A DNA stretch of 64,000 nt from contig NZ_CAKRAS010000010.1 in NCBI RefSeq assembly GCF_934295145.1, positions 1 through 64,000 on the forward strand. The letters are read 5' to 3'. The translations under genes were made by a program, and so were the position numbers. Of this stretch, positions 42,337 to 52,167 are shown piece after piece. The notes under the pieces were generated by a model, which was given only the letters and a program-made list of their open reading frames with translations, was not told where the DNA came from and made no database searches. This DNA is from an uncultured Eubacterium sp. (GTDB lineage: Bacteria > Bacillota > Clostridia > Lachnospirales > Lachnospiraceae). The stretch's first letter is position 1. Each line of letters opens with the position of its first letter.

Positions 42337-44856
42337 TTATTCCACATTCTGATCATGTTCCAGCAATTCCAGAAGTTCCTTTCGCTTCGTCCTCACATCT
42401 CCGGTGATCTGTAACTTTGCATAGATCCGGTTAATATATTGCTTTACGGTCCCTTCTGTAAAAAACATTCTGTCTGCAATTTCCTTGTTGCTTAATCTTT
42501 CTCCCACTAATTTTATTATCTGTTTTTCCTGCTCAGTCAGCTCTGCAAATTTCTCCGGATATGCCTCTTCTTTTTTCATGCACGCATATCGTCTCTGACA
42601 GGTTTTTCCAAGTTCTGCCACCTTTTCCAGAAAAACAGCTGTTTTTGCTTCTGAAGTCCTGATTTCCTGTTCCAGAAGTTTAGGCATATAGCCATAATTT
42701 TCCGCAAACGGCAGATAAAACTGATCCTGCAAAGCGTCCGCAACCGCAGTCCGCAGAAATTTTCTTGCCTCCCTGCGCTTGCCCAACTGCTCACAGGCAG
42801 CCGCAGTCTGGATTCTGATATGCAATGCAACCAGAGCATAATGCATGTTTTCACATAGAGCAAGCAATTGTTCGCTTCTTCCAACCACTTTCGTATATGC
42901 GCCCTGTGCAAGATATACCTGATTTTCAATCATCTCCATCATCGGTCTGCCCGGTGCCAGAAAATTCACAGTGGAAAGTCTGTGTTCCCGGAAAAGCTCC
43001 GGAATCTGTTCCGTCTGCCCTGCCAGCGCATAATAGTAGGCACATGCACTGTCAAACAGTGTTACCCATGTGATATTGTGCCATCGCCTCAGATTACTGC
43101 GTCGCTCCGAAATTGTATAGCAAAGATCCAGTTCGGTACAAAGTAAGAGTCTCAATGCAAGGAAATCACAACACAACGCCATATTTTCCTGTCCATTTTC
43201 CGCAATATGCGCATATGTATTTTCCAACCGGATTTGTGCATCCACAAAATGCCCCTGCATAAATGCTGCCTCCGCACTCATGATCCGTTCCGCGCCCTGC
43301 CCATGCCCATTCGTGATCCGATAATAATGCGGCATACAGTCATTCATCTCCTGCAATTCCTTCTCCAGGCTTCCCGGTGTACGGTGAAACATCATCAGTA
43401 CCGATGGTGAACCAAACGTCCAGCCGCCTTCATTTCGGATACTGATCGCCGGACGCGACATCTGGGCACTGGCACTGCGGTGGAACTGACTCATTTTAGA
43501 AATATCATTGTACATGAGAAAACTCATGATCAGATCACATTCTCCCAACAGGTTTCCCCGCTCTTCCTGCGTCATATCCGGATGCTCCAAAATTGAGGAC
43601 ATCAGCACTTCTTTTAACTCCATCATCTTCGGCACCTGATGCCATGTAAACATTCTGCGCATCAGCACAAGAATCGCCAGTGGATGCTCTTTTAACACCT
43701 CCACCGGACACTGCTCCAGAAGTGCCATCACTTCCTTCGGTTTCATTGAGGCCAGCAAAATTCCCGCATCACTTTGTATCACACGCAAAACAGCAGCATA
43801 ATTCTGATTTTCCCTGTAAAAGCGCAGCGCATGCAGATACATTTTTTCTGCCTCATACCATGCACCATATCGATTCCGGTACATTATCTGCTTTTGCGGG
43901 GACAATGATAAAAAAGCACGCTCCGCACATTCCTTCATCATATGGTGAAAGCGAAACGTCTGATGATCTGCCAGTCGACTGACAAAAGCATTATTTTCCG
44001 TCAACGCCGCCACAATTGCTTCCGCATGCGTATTTTGGGTAATATATTTCGCCATCCTGAGCGTGAATTCGTCTGCAAGTCCCATAACAATCAAAAATTC
44101 CCGCCGCTCTTCGGGCAACGGATCAATCATAGCCGACGCAAACATTTCATAAATATCAGATTTACTATCCGGCAGCTGCCCATACTTCAAAAAAGCACAC
44201 AGGTTCAGATAGACAGCTGAAAACCATCCTTCACTGGTATGAAGCAGCTGTTCAATCTGCCTGTCATTCAATTCCATTCCGCAACGATATACATAAGCTG
44301 AAAGCTCCGTATGATTCAGACACAGGTTTTCCATTGCAATCTGGCAGAGTTTTCCCCCAAGCTGCATAACCGCTTCTCCCGGCAGAACGGTTCCACGGCT
44401 GGCAACGACCAAATGCACATTTCCCGGTAACCTTCTGGCCAGATCACGCAAAAATATCGTAACCCGCGCATCCCCCAGCAGATGAAAATCATCAATAAAA
44501 ATATAATATGGAGTCTCTCCCAGCAACATATAGCAAAGTGTATCCATCAGAAATCCCGCTGATGCCATGTCTGTCGGACAATCATAATCTTCCAGAACTG
44601 TCAGACCGGAAAATGCAAAGGCCTGCTGCACACTTTTCCAAAATATAGACAGATTATCGGAATAAATACTGATACGGATGATCACTGCCCCATCCGCTTT
44701 TGATTGGCGCGCCAGATACCAATTTACTGCGGTTGTTTTTCCATATCCCATGGGAGCTGTCACTGTCGTCAATGCACAGTGGGCAATGGGACGAAGCGAT
44801 TCCTGCAGCCGTTCCGATATGTAAATCGTATTCAGATTATTTTTCCCCTTTGACAT
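42337..44856 (-). CDS. MalT-like LuxR-family regulator (STAND ATPase)
   Basis: An 839-residue regulator. It has an N-terminal NTPase domain with P-loop APMGYGKTT (about 34-42) and Walker B YIFIDDFHLL, a long helical middle (TPR-like, about 330-770), and a C-terminal LuxR HTH (about 775-835) with LTEQEKQIIKLVGERLSNKE and GTVKQYINRIYAKL. This is the MalT architecture and length. MalT-like proteins bind an inducer and oligomerise with ATP. No adjacent target operon is obvious: the neighbours are the DUF3137/lipoprotein pair and lactate dehydrogenase genes. The inducer is unknown. Confidence 0.93.
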   Translation of the reverse strand: MSKGKNNLNTIYISERLQESLRPIAHCALTTVTAPMGYGKTTAVNWYLARQSKADGAVIIRISIYSDNLSIFWKSVQQAFAFSGLTVLEDYDCPTDMASAGFLMDTLCYMLLGETPYYIFIDDFHLLGDARVTIFLRDLARRLPGNVHLVVASRGTVLPGEAVMQLGGKLCQIAMENLCLNHTELSAYVYRCGMELNDRQIEQLLHTSEGWFSAVYLNLCAFLKYGQLPDSKSDIYEMFASAMIDPLPEERREFLIVMGLADEFTLRMAKYITQNTHAEAIVAALTENNAFVSRLADHQTFRFHHMMKECAERAFLSLSPQKQIMYRNRYGAWYEAEKMYLHALRFYRENQNYAAVLRVIQSDAGILLASMKPKEVMALLEQCPVEVLKEHPLAILVLMRRMFTWHQVPKMMELKEVLMSSILEHPDMTQEERGNLLGECDLIMSFLMYNDISKMSQFHRSASAQMSRPAISIRNEGGWTFGSPSVLMMFHRTPGSLEKELQEMNDCMPHYYRITNGHGQGAERIMSAEAAFMQGHFVDAQIRLENTYAHIAENGQENMALCCDFLALRLLLCTELDLCYTISERRSNLRRWHNITWVTLFDSACAYYYALAGQTEQIPELFREHRLSTVNFLAPGRPMMEMIENQVYLAQGAYTKVVGRSEQLLALCENMHYALVALHIRIQTAAACEQLGKRREARKFLRTAVADALQDQFYLPFAENYGYMPKLLEQEIRTSEAKTAVFLEKVAELGKTCQRRYACMKKEEAYPEKFAELTEQEKQIIKLVGERLSNKEIADRMFFTEGTVKQYINRIYAKLQITGDVRTKRKELLELLEHDQNVE

Positions 44857-44966
44857 TCTCCCCAGCTCCTTCTCCCTGTTAAACTCATTTGTTATCTTCT
44901 TAATATATTATTTTATCATTCCACCTGTTACAAAAAGCATTGCAATCCCAGTATTTCCTACAAAAA

Positions 44967-44999
44967 ATGCAGAAATCCTCGCTCTGAGAATTTCTGCAT
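44967..44999 (-). terminator. Terminator of the lactate dehydrogenase operon
   Basis: The arms ATGCAGAAATCCTC and GAGAATTTCTGCAT (one mismatch) around GCTCT. The minus strand continues with TTTTTTG. It lies about 100 nt past the lctD stop. Confidence 0.85.
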
Positions 45000-45098
45000 T
45001 TCACGTTACACCTATATAAACCTAACCCATTTTTATCCCGGTCAAAGGCAGCCCTCTGACTGGATCTGAAGAAAAACTTTTCTGAAACTCAATACATC

Positions 45099-46499
45099 CT
45101 AACGAATAACCTTCCCCGGATTCAGAATGTGCTTCTCATCAAACGCATTTTTAATTGCCTGATACAAAGCAATCATCTGCGGTCCCATGAATGTTTCCAG
45201 TGCACCGACGCGGGCATGACCGATTCCATGCTCACCGGATACCTGGCCACCCATGATTTTTGCCTGTGCATACAGCTCTTCCATCAGTTTCGGGCAGCGC
45301 TCCTCGAAGAGTTTTTTATCCATATCGTCACGCATCAGCTGGATATGCATGTTTCCGTCGCCGGCATGACCCTGGATGGAAATGCGGATACCAGTCTCTT
45401 CCATCTTGGTTCCCGCAAATTTGGAAAAGTCTGCAATACGATTTCTCGGAACAACGATATCACACTCATCCATATCCGTTGTGGATGCTTTCAGTGCCTC
45501 AAGGGATGCACCACGCACACTCCATACTGCTTCTTTTCGCTCATCGGTATTGCACAGGAACACGTCCTCTGCTCCGTTGTCCAAACAGATCTGTGCAGCG
45601 GCGTCACATCTGCGCTCCACATCTTCCACGGTACTTCCGTCAAACATCAGGATCAGATAAGAATCTGCCGTACGGTGCGGCATGATCTTGTTCAGATACT
45701 CTGCTGCTTCATCCAGCAGAGACTTCGGCATATACTCGATGGCGGTCGGATTCAGATCGGAATTGATAAATTTCGGCACCGTTCCCACGCACTGATCCAG
45801 TGACGGATACGGTACAAGCAAGGTATAAGATACTTTCGGCTGCGGAATGACGCGCATACGCAGTTTTGTTGCGATACATAAAGTTCCCTCAGAACCGATC
45901 ACCAGATCTTTGATATCATATCCGGATGTATTTTTTGCTACATTACTTCCAAACTGCATGATATCTCCGTTTGGCATCACGCATTCCATGGAAACAACAT
46001 AATTTCTTGTAACACCATATCCTACGGCTTTCATACCACCGGCATTTGTCATAACGTTTCCACCAACGGAAGCTGTCTTTTCTCCCGGCTCCGGCGGATA
46101 AAAGACGCCTTTTTCCTGTGCGGCATTGGCCAGTTCCATAACAAGCACCCCCGGCTCGATGACAACCGTCATAGTATCCAGGTCCCACTCCAGAATTTTG
46201 TTCATTTTTTCGGTACAGAGAAGGATGCCTCCGTAAATCGGTACCGCACCACCGGACAGACCGGTTCCGGCTCCCCGGGGAGTGACCGGAATACAATGCT
46301 CGTAAGCATAACGCATCACTTTAGATACTTCCTCGGTGCTCAAAACCTCTACCAGCACATCCGGCGCATGGGTTCCGAAATCCGGCATCTCATCATGCGC
46401 GTAATCGGACTCGATCTCATCCCCGTAAAAAACACGGTCCGGGGCTGTCACACTTTTTAAATATTCCACACCTTCCGGTGTAATTACCTGATATTCCAT
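45099..46499 (-). CDS. lctD: FAD-linked lactate dehydrogenase subunit (LctD/GlcD-like)
   Basis: A 466-residue FAD-binding oxidoreductase of the GlcD/VAO family. The FAD domain is seen in TPRGAGTGLSGGAVPIYGG and GSEGTLCIATKLRMRV, and the C-terminal domain in HAGDGNMHIQ and SGEHGIGHAR. With the two Etf genes immediately upstream, this fits the catalytic subunit of the NAD-dependent, ferredoxin-coupled electron-bifurcating lactate dehydrogenase known from Acetobacterium woodii. A 2-hydroxyglutarate or glycolate substrate cannot be excluded. It is the last gene of the operon. Confidence 0.9.
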   Translation of the reverse strand: MEYQVITPEGVEYLKSVTAPDRVFYGDEIESDYAHDEMPDFGTHAPDVLVEVLSTEEVSKVMRYAYEHCIPVTPRGAGTGLSGGAVPIYGGILLCTEKMNKILEWDLDTMTVVIEPGVLVMELANAAQEKGVFYPPEPGEKTASVGGNVMTNAGGMKAVGYGVTRNYVVSMECVMPNGDIMQFGSNVAKNTSGYDIKDLVIGSEGTLCIATKLRMRVIPQPKVSYTLLVPYPSLDQCVGTVPKFINSDLNPTAIEYMPKSLLDEAAEYLNKIMPHRTADSYLILMFDGSTVEDVERRCDAAAQICLDNGAEDVFLCNTDERKEAVWSVRGASLEALKASTTDMDECDIVVPRNRIADFSKFAGTKMEETGIRISIQGHAGDGNMHIQLMRDDMDKKLFEERCPKLMEELYAQAKIMGGQVSGEHGIGHARVGALETFMGPQMIALYQAIKNAFDEKHILNPGKVIR

Positions 46500-46514
46500 T
46501 TTCGACGTCCCCCT

Positions 46515-47705
46515 TTACTGCTGTTTTGCCTGCACTGCTGCTGTCAGTGCCGGTACTACACTGTACAAATCTTCGGTAATACAATAGTTTGCGATCTTAA
46601 AGATTGGTGCTTCCGCATCGGTGTTGATGGCTACGATGCACTCAGCGCCGTCCATACCTGCGGCAAACTGCACCGCACCGGAAACCCCACAGGTAATGAT
46701 CAGTTTCGGTTTTACGGTACGTCCGGAAAGTCCGATCTGTTTTGTTACGTCATTCCATCCTTTTTCTACCAGCGGACGTGTGGTTGCAAGCTGTCCGCCA
46801 AGGGCATCTGCCAGCTCCTGCAGCATCGCAAGATCTTCCTGTTTTTTCACGCCACGGCCTGCGACAACCAGTACATCTTCTTCCTCGATGCCTTTTGTCT
46901 TTTCCACGATCTCTGTGCTGATCACTTCCATACCGGATTTCAGCATTTCATCGGTCACTTCACAGGTTACGACCTCACCGTTTGGTTTTGTTTTCTCTGC
47001 AACATTCATCACTTTATAACGAACAGTTGCGAACTGCGGTCTTGTATTTGTTGTGATGATCTGTGCCATGATATTTCCACCGAAAGCCGGACGAATCTGC
47101 ACCAGATCAGTATTTTCTTTCATATCAAGTACGGTACAGTCTGCGGTCAGACCGGTGCGAAAACGTGTGGCACAGGCCGGAGCCAGGGAACGTCCCAGAG
47201 AAGTTGCTCCAACCAGAACAACCGTCGGTTTTACGGTTTTGATACAGTCTTCCATAATGTTTGTATATACATCGCCACGGAAATGTGCCAGCGCTTTATG
47301 TGCATACACATATACTTTATCCACACCGTACTCCAGTAAGCTCTGCGCCTGCTCTTTGGCCTGCTCACCACCGATCAGTACCGCATAAACCGGGTGATTG
47401 ATTTTTGCAGCCAGCTCTCTTGCTTTGCCGATCAGTTCGAACGCTACCGGATGGATGCCGCTTTCTTCCTGCTCCACAAAAACCATGACACCTTTCCATG
47501 CATCTTTGTCCACGGTCTTTTTCACTTCATCCTCTACCAGGGAAACTGCCTGCACCGGGCATGATTTTACACACAATTTACACATCTTGCAGGATGCGTT
47601 GATTTCTATTTTGTTATCTTTGATCTCCAGTGCTCCGAAGGGACATTTTTCCACACACTGTCCACAGAGGATACACTGATCCTGATTAAAATTTAATGTT
47701 GCCAT
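46515..47705 (-). CDS. lctC: Electron transfer flavoprotein alpha with ferredoxin domain (LctC-like)
   Basis: A 396-residue EtfA. The first 60 residues are a two-cluster ferredoxin domain (CILCGQCVEKCP and CKMCKLCVKSCP). The Etf alpha domain follows, with the C-terminal FAD-binding region LSGRTVKPKLIITCGVSGAVQF and AINTDAEAPIF. The fused ferredoxin is a mark of bifurcating Etf/Ldh complexes. It lies 15 nt before lctD and 88 nt after lctB. Confidence 0.93.
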   Translation of the reverse strand: MATLNFNQDQCILCGQCVEKCPFGALEIKDNKIEINASCKMCKLCVKSCPVQAVSLVEDEVKKTVDKDAWKGVMVFVEQEESGIHPVAFELIGKARELAAKINHPVYAVLIGGEQAKEQAQSLLEYGVDKVYVYAHKALAHFRGDVYTNIMEDCIKTVKPTVVLVGATSLGRSLAPACATRFRTGLTADCTVLDMKENTDLVQIRPAFGGNIMAQIITTNTRPQFATVRYKVMNVAEKTKPNGEVVTCEVTDEMLKSGMEVISTEIVEKTKGIEEEDVLVVAGRGVKKQEDLAMLQELADALGGQLATTRPLVEKGWNDVTKQIGLSGRTVKPKLIITCGVSGAVQFAAGMDGAECIVAINTDAEAPIFKIANYCITEDLYSVVPALTAAVQAKQQ

Positions 47706-47793
47706 CTTTTACTCCTCCGAATGATAAGCCTCCGTATAGCTTTCATACATTACAATCCATGCCTTTTTCCGACTTCCTTTTATTTTCGAACTG

Positions 47794-48582
47794 TTATATG
47801 TATTTTCTCTCTGCAAAAATATCTGCCAGTTCACCGGCTGCCTGTTCAGCAGATCCTTTCATAAAAATCTGTCCGTCGTGACTTTCCGGCGGGAAAATAC
47901 GCTCTACAGAAGTAGCGGAACCTTTCAGTCCGTAATGTGTCACATCCTGATCTTTGAAGTCTGCAAATGTGATCATCTCTACTTTGCGGTCTTTTGTTGC
48001 TGCTTTCAGACGGTAGGACGGAAGACGCGGCGTGTAAATATCTTTTTCCACAGTGATCAGACATGGCAGTTTCATTTTTGCCAGCTGACGTACATTAACG
48101 AAATCCTGTCCGACAGTAACAGCGTCTTCATTCACATCAGCGATCTCGCCAACCCATGCTGCACACGGAATTCCAAGGTACTCTGCCATGGCAGGTCCTA
48201 CCTGAGCGGTATCACCGTCTGTGGTCTGTTTTCCACAGATGATAATGTCATAATTGCAAATGGATGTAATCCCCTGTGCCAACGTATAGGAAGTTGCCAG
48301 CACGTCCGCACCTGCAAAAGTACGGTCTGTAAATACATACGCCTGATCTACCCCCATCATATAAGCTTCTTTCATCATAGCCTCTGCCTGAGGCGGTCCC
48401 ATTGTAACTGCGGTTACAGTTCCACCGCAGCGCTCTTTCAGGCGCATTGCAGTCTCTAATGCATACAGATCATATGGGTTGATCTTGGCTGCTGCACCAT
48501 CACGTTTTAATACACCTGTTTCCGGATCGATCTCTACCTGACTGGTACCCGGAACCTGTTTGATACACACAACGATCTTCAT
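47794..48582 (-). CDS. lctB: Electron transfer flavoprotein beta (LctB-like)
   Basis: A 262-residue EtfB with IVVCIKQVPGT at the N-terminus, GPPQAEAMMKEAYMMGVD, and the nucleotide-binding DIIICGKQTTDGDTAQVGP. It pairs with the alpha subunit to bind FAD and, in the bifurcating type, a second flavin. I chose the ATG at 48582, with GAGGAGAAG upstream; the frame is open another 44 codons upstream without better support. It starts the lctBCD unit. No lactate permease gene is adjacent. Confidence 0.94.
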   Translation of the reverse strand: MKIVVCIKQVPGTSQVEIDPETGVLKRDGAAAKINPYDLYALETAMRLKERCGGTVTAVTMGPPQAEAMMKEAYMMGVDQAYVFTDRTFAGADVLATSYTLAQGITSICNYDIIICGKQTTDGDTAQVGPAMAEYLGIPCAAWVGEIADVNEDAVTVGQDFVNVRQLAKMKLPCLITVEKDIYTPRLPSYRLKAATKDRKVEMITFADFKDQDVTHYGLKGSATSVERIFPPESHDGQIFMKGSAEQAAGELADIFAERKYI

Positions 48583-48943
48583 TGTTCTTCTCCTCTCAAG
48601 CAATCTTTTCATCTTATCAATTCTGTCAGATACAGAAACTGTTTTATCATAGCGCTTTAGAATTTTTTTCTTCCGCTGCGCTTCATTTTCCGTATCTTCT
48701 GTTTTTCTTTCCATCTGGTCTTACCAGTTATACAGCTATTATAGAACTGTCTGCAGGTAAATGCAATCTCTTTTACACAAAAAGTTATGTTTCCCGGTAT
48801 CAATACATGATTTCAAAGAAGCCCCTCAAACTGTTAACACTTCTTTCCTTAAGTTTTACTTAATGTAACAAGAAGATACATTCGTTTTACTTTTTTTATT
48901 TTATATAATATAATGAAATCATCAAAAGCGCAGGGGAAAATAA

Positions 48944-48980
48944 AAGAACGACTGCCGCAAAAAAATGGTCAGTCGTTCTT
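48944..48980 (-). terminator. Terminator of the peptidase operon
   Basis: The arms AAGAACGACTG and CAGTCGTTCTT are perfectly complementary. TTTTATTTTCC follows on the minus strand. It lies just past the stop codon at 48996. Confidence 0.9.
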
Positions 48981-48995
48981 AAAAATACAGTTATT

Positions 48996-50867
48996 CTATC
49001 TGATGATTGGCACAATTGCATGAATGCTTGCCTGGTCTACGGTAATCGTTGTTACTGTATCCGGTCTCTGTGTTGCCTGTGCATCAATACCATAAAGGAT
49101 CAATGCAAGTTCATGTCCTTCGTCCAGAACGTGATCAGTCGGAACCATATCAATCTCATAATGATAAGATACACCCGGTTTGATCTCTTCCTTTTTCCAG
49201 ATGCAGGATCTGTTCTGTGCATTTATCCATCCGCGGGAAATTACTTTATATTTTGAAGGTTCTGCCTCAAGACCAAAGGAATATGTTCCGTCCGGATGTT
49301 TGATCTCTTCTGCGGTAATACGCTTTGCATCCCCCAGATCAACCAACATAGCACTCAGGATAGCTGTTTCCCGATCGATCGCAGCATCGAAGGATACTTT
49401 TACTGTACCGGAGATTCTGATATTCTCCCCTGCCTCTTTTGTATGAGCAGATGTTCCTTTTTCAGCAAACGGATCCCAGATATATTTTATACGGTTTTTG
49501 TACTCAGCGTCCTCATTTAATACAAGTTCATCAAGCCATTCCCCAAGATTATCTGCTGATCTGTCATAAACAGTGCTGGAAAGATCATCCACGATCACGC
49601 CTTCACCTGTTTCACTGATTGGGAATGTCTCTGCCTCCCATCCTTTCGGTGGAAATGTATCAGATGCCATCCATACGGACTGGTCACTGCCGCTCTCTAC
49701 CAGAACTGCAGGCTCTTTCTCAATACCATTATCTACCCCTTTCAGATAATGCTCCAGCCAGCGATACATAATATCAAGCATGTTGGAATCTTTCAATGTG
49801 TGGATATAAACATGCTCTCCCTGATGCAACATCATCTTTGCAGGAATTCCCTGTTTCTCCAGTGCCTCAAAGAACGGGATACACTGATTTGTCTTTACAT
49901 TCCAGTCATTGATTCCATGAACAATAAAAACAGATGCTTTGATTTTATCAACCAGATTCAGGTAATTACGCTCATCCCAGAAACGGTTATAATTTCCGCT
50001 TGCACGATCCTGTGCCTGGATCATTTCATCCTGAGCTTTTGCATATGCTTCTTTGATACTTTCATAATCTTCTGGATCTTTTGCACGGCTGAAACAGTAT
50101 TTTGCAAGAATATTCACGTCATCTCCCTGCCAGCCAATAGCCGGAAGATTCAATCCTCCTGTACGATAATATGCATACCAGTTGGAAATGGCTGCTTCCG
50201 GAATAATTGTTTTAAGCCCTTCTACTCCTGTTGCAGCTACACCGATACACATGGTACCAAGATAGGATTTTGCTGTCATTGCCACGCTTCCTGTACACCA
50301 GGATGCCAAAATTTCAATATTGTCTGTCTTGTTAGTAAATGCGCGGCATCTGCCATTCAGCCAGTCAATAACAGATTTGAATGCAAGTACTTCTTCTCTG
50401 GATCCGGTCAGTGTAAATCCTTCTGAATCACGGGTTCCGAGACCACCACAAAGAACAGTCGCATAGCCTCTTTCATTGAAATATTCATATGCTTCGCATA
50501 CACATTCAAATTCCGGTTCTGCGTCAATTGGAGCATGCTCTACACACCCCATCGTCGGACGTTCCTCAAATGCAGCGGATGTAATTTTTTTCTCATAAGC
50601 CTCATAATCGAAGCAGATATCTTCTTCTTTGATATCCTGTGCCGGAAAAGCTTTCACTTCACAATCTACATTGTGCGGCACATACCAGTCTTCGTTACAT
50701 GTCAGCATATATGGATTTGCAACATAAATTGCCGGAACTTTCTTGCCTTCCTCTACTTCTTTCGGAAGTCTGAGATATACGGCAATGAGATCTTTTTTTC
50801 CATCACCATCGGTATCTACCGGTGTTTCAACATATACTTTTTCTATGATATAAGGTTTTTGATTCAT
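48996..50867 (-). CDS. pepX: Xaa-Pro dipeptidyl-peptidase / CocE-family hydrolase
   Basis: A 623-residue alpha/beta hydrolase of the S15/CocE group, which removes Xaa-Pro dipeptides from N-termini. The nucleophile serine is S201 in AKSYLGT, matching the GKSYLG motif of PepX. The acid and histidine parts appear to be HGINDWNVK and HQGEHVY. A C-terminal jelly-roll domain (about 400-620) is present. There is no signal peptide, so it acts in the cytoplasm on imported peptides. It is the last gene of the operon, 2 nt after an MFS gene. Confidence 0.88.
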   Translation of the reverse strand: MNQKPYIIEKVYVETPVDTDGDGKKDLIAVYLRLPKEVEEGKKVPAIYVANPYMLTCNEDWYVPHNVDCEVKAFPAQDIKEEDICFDYEAYEKKITSAAFEERPTMGCVEHAPIDAEPEFECVCEAYEYFNERGYATVLCGGLGTRDSEGFTLTGSREEVLAFKSVIDWLNGRCRAFTNKTDNIEILASWCTGSVAMTAKSYLGTMCIGVAATGVEGLKTIIPEAAISNWYAYYRTGGLNLPAIGWQGDDVNILAKYCFSRAKDPEDYESIKEAYAKAQDEMIQAQDRASGNYNRFWDERNYLNLVDKIKASVFIVHGINDWNVKTNQCIPFFEALEKQGIPAKMMLHQGEHVYIHTLKDSNMLDIMYRWLEHYLKGVDNGIEKEPAVLVESGSDQSVWMASDTFPPKGWEAETFPISETGEGVIVDDLSSTVYDRSADNLGEWLDELVLNEDAEYKNRIKYIWDPFAEKGTSAHTKEAGENIRISGTVKVSFDAAIDRETAILSAMLVDLGDAKRITAEEIKHPDGTYSFGLEAEPSKYKVISRGWINAQNRSCIWKKEEIKPGVSYHYEIDMVPTDHVLDEGHELALILYGIDAQATQRPDTVTTITVDQASIHAIVPIIR

Positions 50868-50868
50868 A

Positions 50869-52143
50869 TTATTTATCTGTTTCCTTTGCTTTTCTTTTTT
50901 TCAAAAATTTCATCCAGATACATACGAAAACAACACCTAAAACAAGCATTGCGATCAGGAATCCAAAATACTGTCTGTATCCTGTTACGCCCGGATGACC
51001 ATCGATCAGTGATCCTGCTAACAGAGAGCAGAAGATTTCCGGAAGGAATCCGATGGTTGAAATAATACCTGCAGCTGTACCAGAGTATTTCTCCGGAATA
51101 GCACCTTCATCCATCATTGCCCATGTCATTGCGTAGTTTACGTTATAGAAAATGTAAATTACAATAAACAGAATTGTAAATGCAATGATACTTCCTGCAT
51201 TTGTCGGAAGGAGTACGATTCCCAGAGTACCTGCAGCCATAACGATAAAGGAGATCAGTAACATTCTTCCTGTACCTACTTTATCTGTGATGAAACCACC
51301 ACCAACATTACCAAACAGAGAGAACCATCTCTTCATTGCTGCAAGTGTAGCTGCGAATGTTACAGTTGCGCCAAGGATACTTGTTGCATATGGTGTGAAG
51401 TAGTAAAGAGACAGTGTAAATACATAGTTGCAGAATGTAACAAATGCGATGATCCAAACTGCCGGAAGTTTCAGAACCTCTCCAATTCCTTTGAAAGAAA
51501 TTCTCTCGCTGGCTTCCATTTTCTGATCTTTTACTGTAAAGAATGCAAGAATACCCATTACAATTGTCAGTACAGAATAGAAAATAATAACATATCTCAT
51601 ACCCTGTGCCTGGTTTTCCATTTTTCCAGCACCAATTCTGAATGCAGCAACAGCAGCGATTGCCATCAGAGCAGCAGCGATACCTCTTCCACCTTCAAAG
51701 AAACCGAACGCTTTTCCCTGATCTCCGGAATCTGAAAGGATACGAACTGCTTTTACACAAGCCGGCCAGAATGCAAACAAAGAACTGATTCCCCAGAATG
51801 CATACAGACATACAAGTGCTTTAAAGCCAAGTGGAAGCAGATGTAAGAATCCACCGAGACCTGTTCCGATCAAAGATACTGTCAGGATAATTCGTGTGGA
51901 AATACGGTCAGCTACGACACCACCAAATAAGTAAGAAATCATTCCGAAAACTCCAAGTACGCTTCCGAAAACACCCATCTGTGTATTAGTCAGGTGGTAA
52001 GTTTCCAGATAAACATCATAGTAGTCAAAACGGAAATACGGTAATCCATAGATAATTGCACCTCCAAAAGCAACAATCAGGATTGCCAGAAAGTTTTTGG
52101 ACATTTTTTCGCCCAAGCCAATTTTTGCAAGTAACTTGTTCAT
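50869..52143 (-). CDS. MFS transporter in the peptidase operon (second)
   Basis: A 424-residue, 12-segment major facilitator protein. Motif-A-like GVVADRISTRIIL lies between segments 2 and 3, and GGFITDKVGTGRML sits in the second half. It stands between the M32-like gene and pepX, with AAGGAGAAG before the ATG. Its substrate is unknown; a small proline-containing peptide or peptide-derived compound is a contextual guess. Confidence 0.9.
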   Translation of the reverse strand: MNKLLAKIGLGEKMSKNFLAILIVAFGGAIIYGLPYFRFDYYDVYLETYHLTNTQMGVFGSVLGVFGMISYLFGGVVADRISTRIILTVSLIGTGLGGFLHLLPLGFKALVCLYAFWGISSLFAFWPACVKAVRILSDSGDQGKAFGFFEGGRGIAAALMAIAAVAAFRIGAGKMENQAQGMRYVIIFYSVLTIVMGILAFFTVKDQKMEASERISFKGIGEVLKLPAVWIIAFVTFCNYVFTLSLYYFTPYATSILGATVTFAATLAAMKRWFSLFGNVGGGFITDKVGTGRMLLISFIVMAAGTLGIVLLPTNAGSIIAFTILFIVIYIFYNVNYAMTWAMMDEGAIPEKYSGTAAGIISTIGFLPEIFCSLLAGSLIDGHPGVTGYRQYFGFLIAMLVLGVVFVCIWMKFLKKRKAKETDK

Positions 52144-52167
52144 AATTCTTCTCCTTTTTGTTTATTT

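Noticed and set aside
45129..45803. 224-codon plus-strand frame opposite lctD
   Set aside because: Shadow of the GlcD-like gene; no motif or ribosome site.
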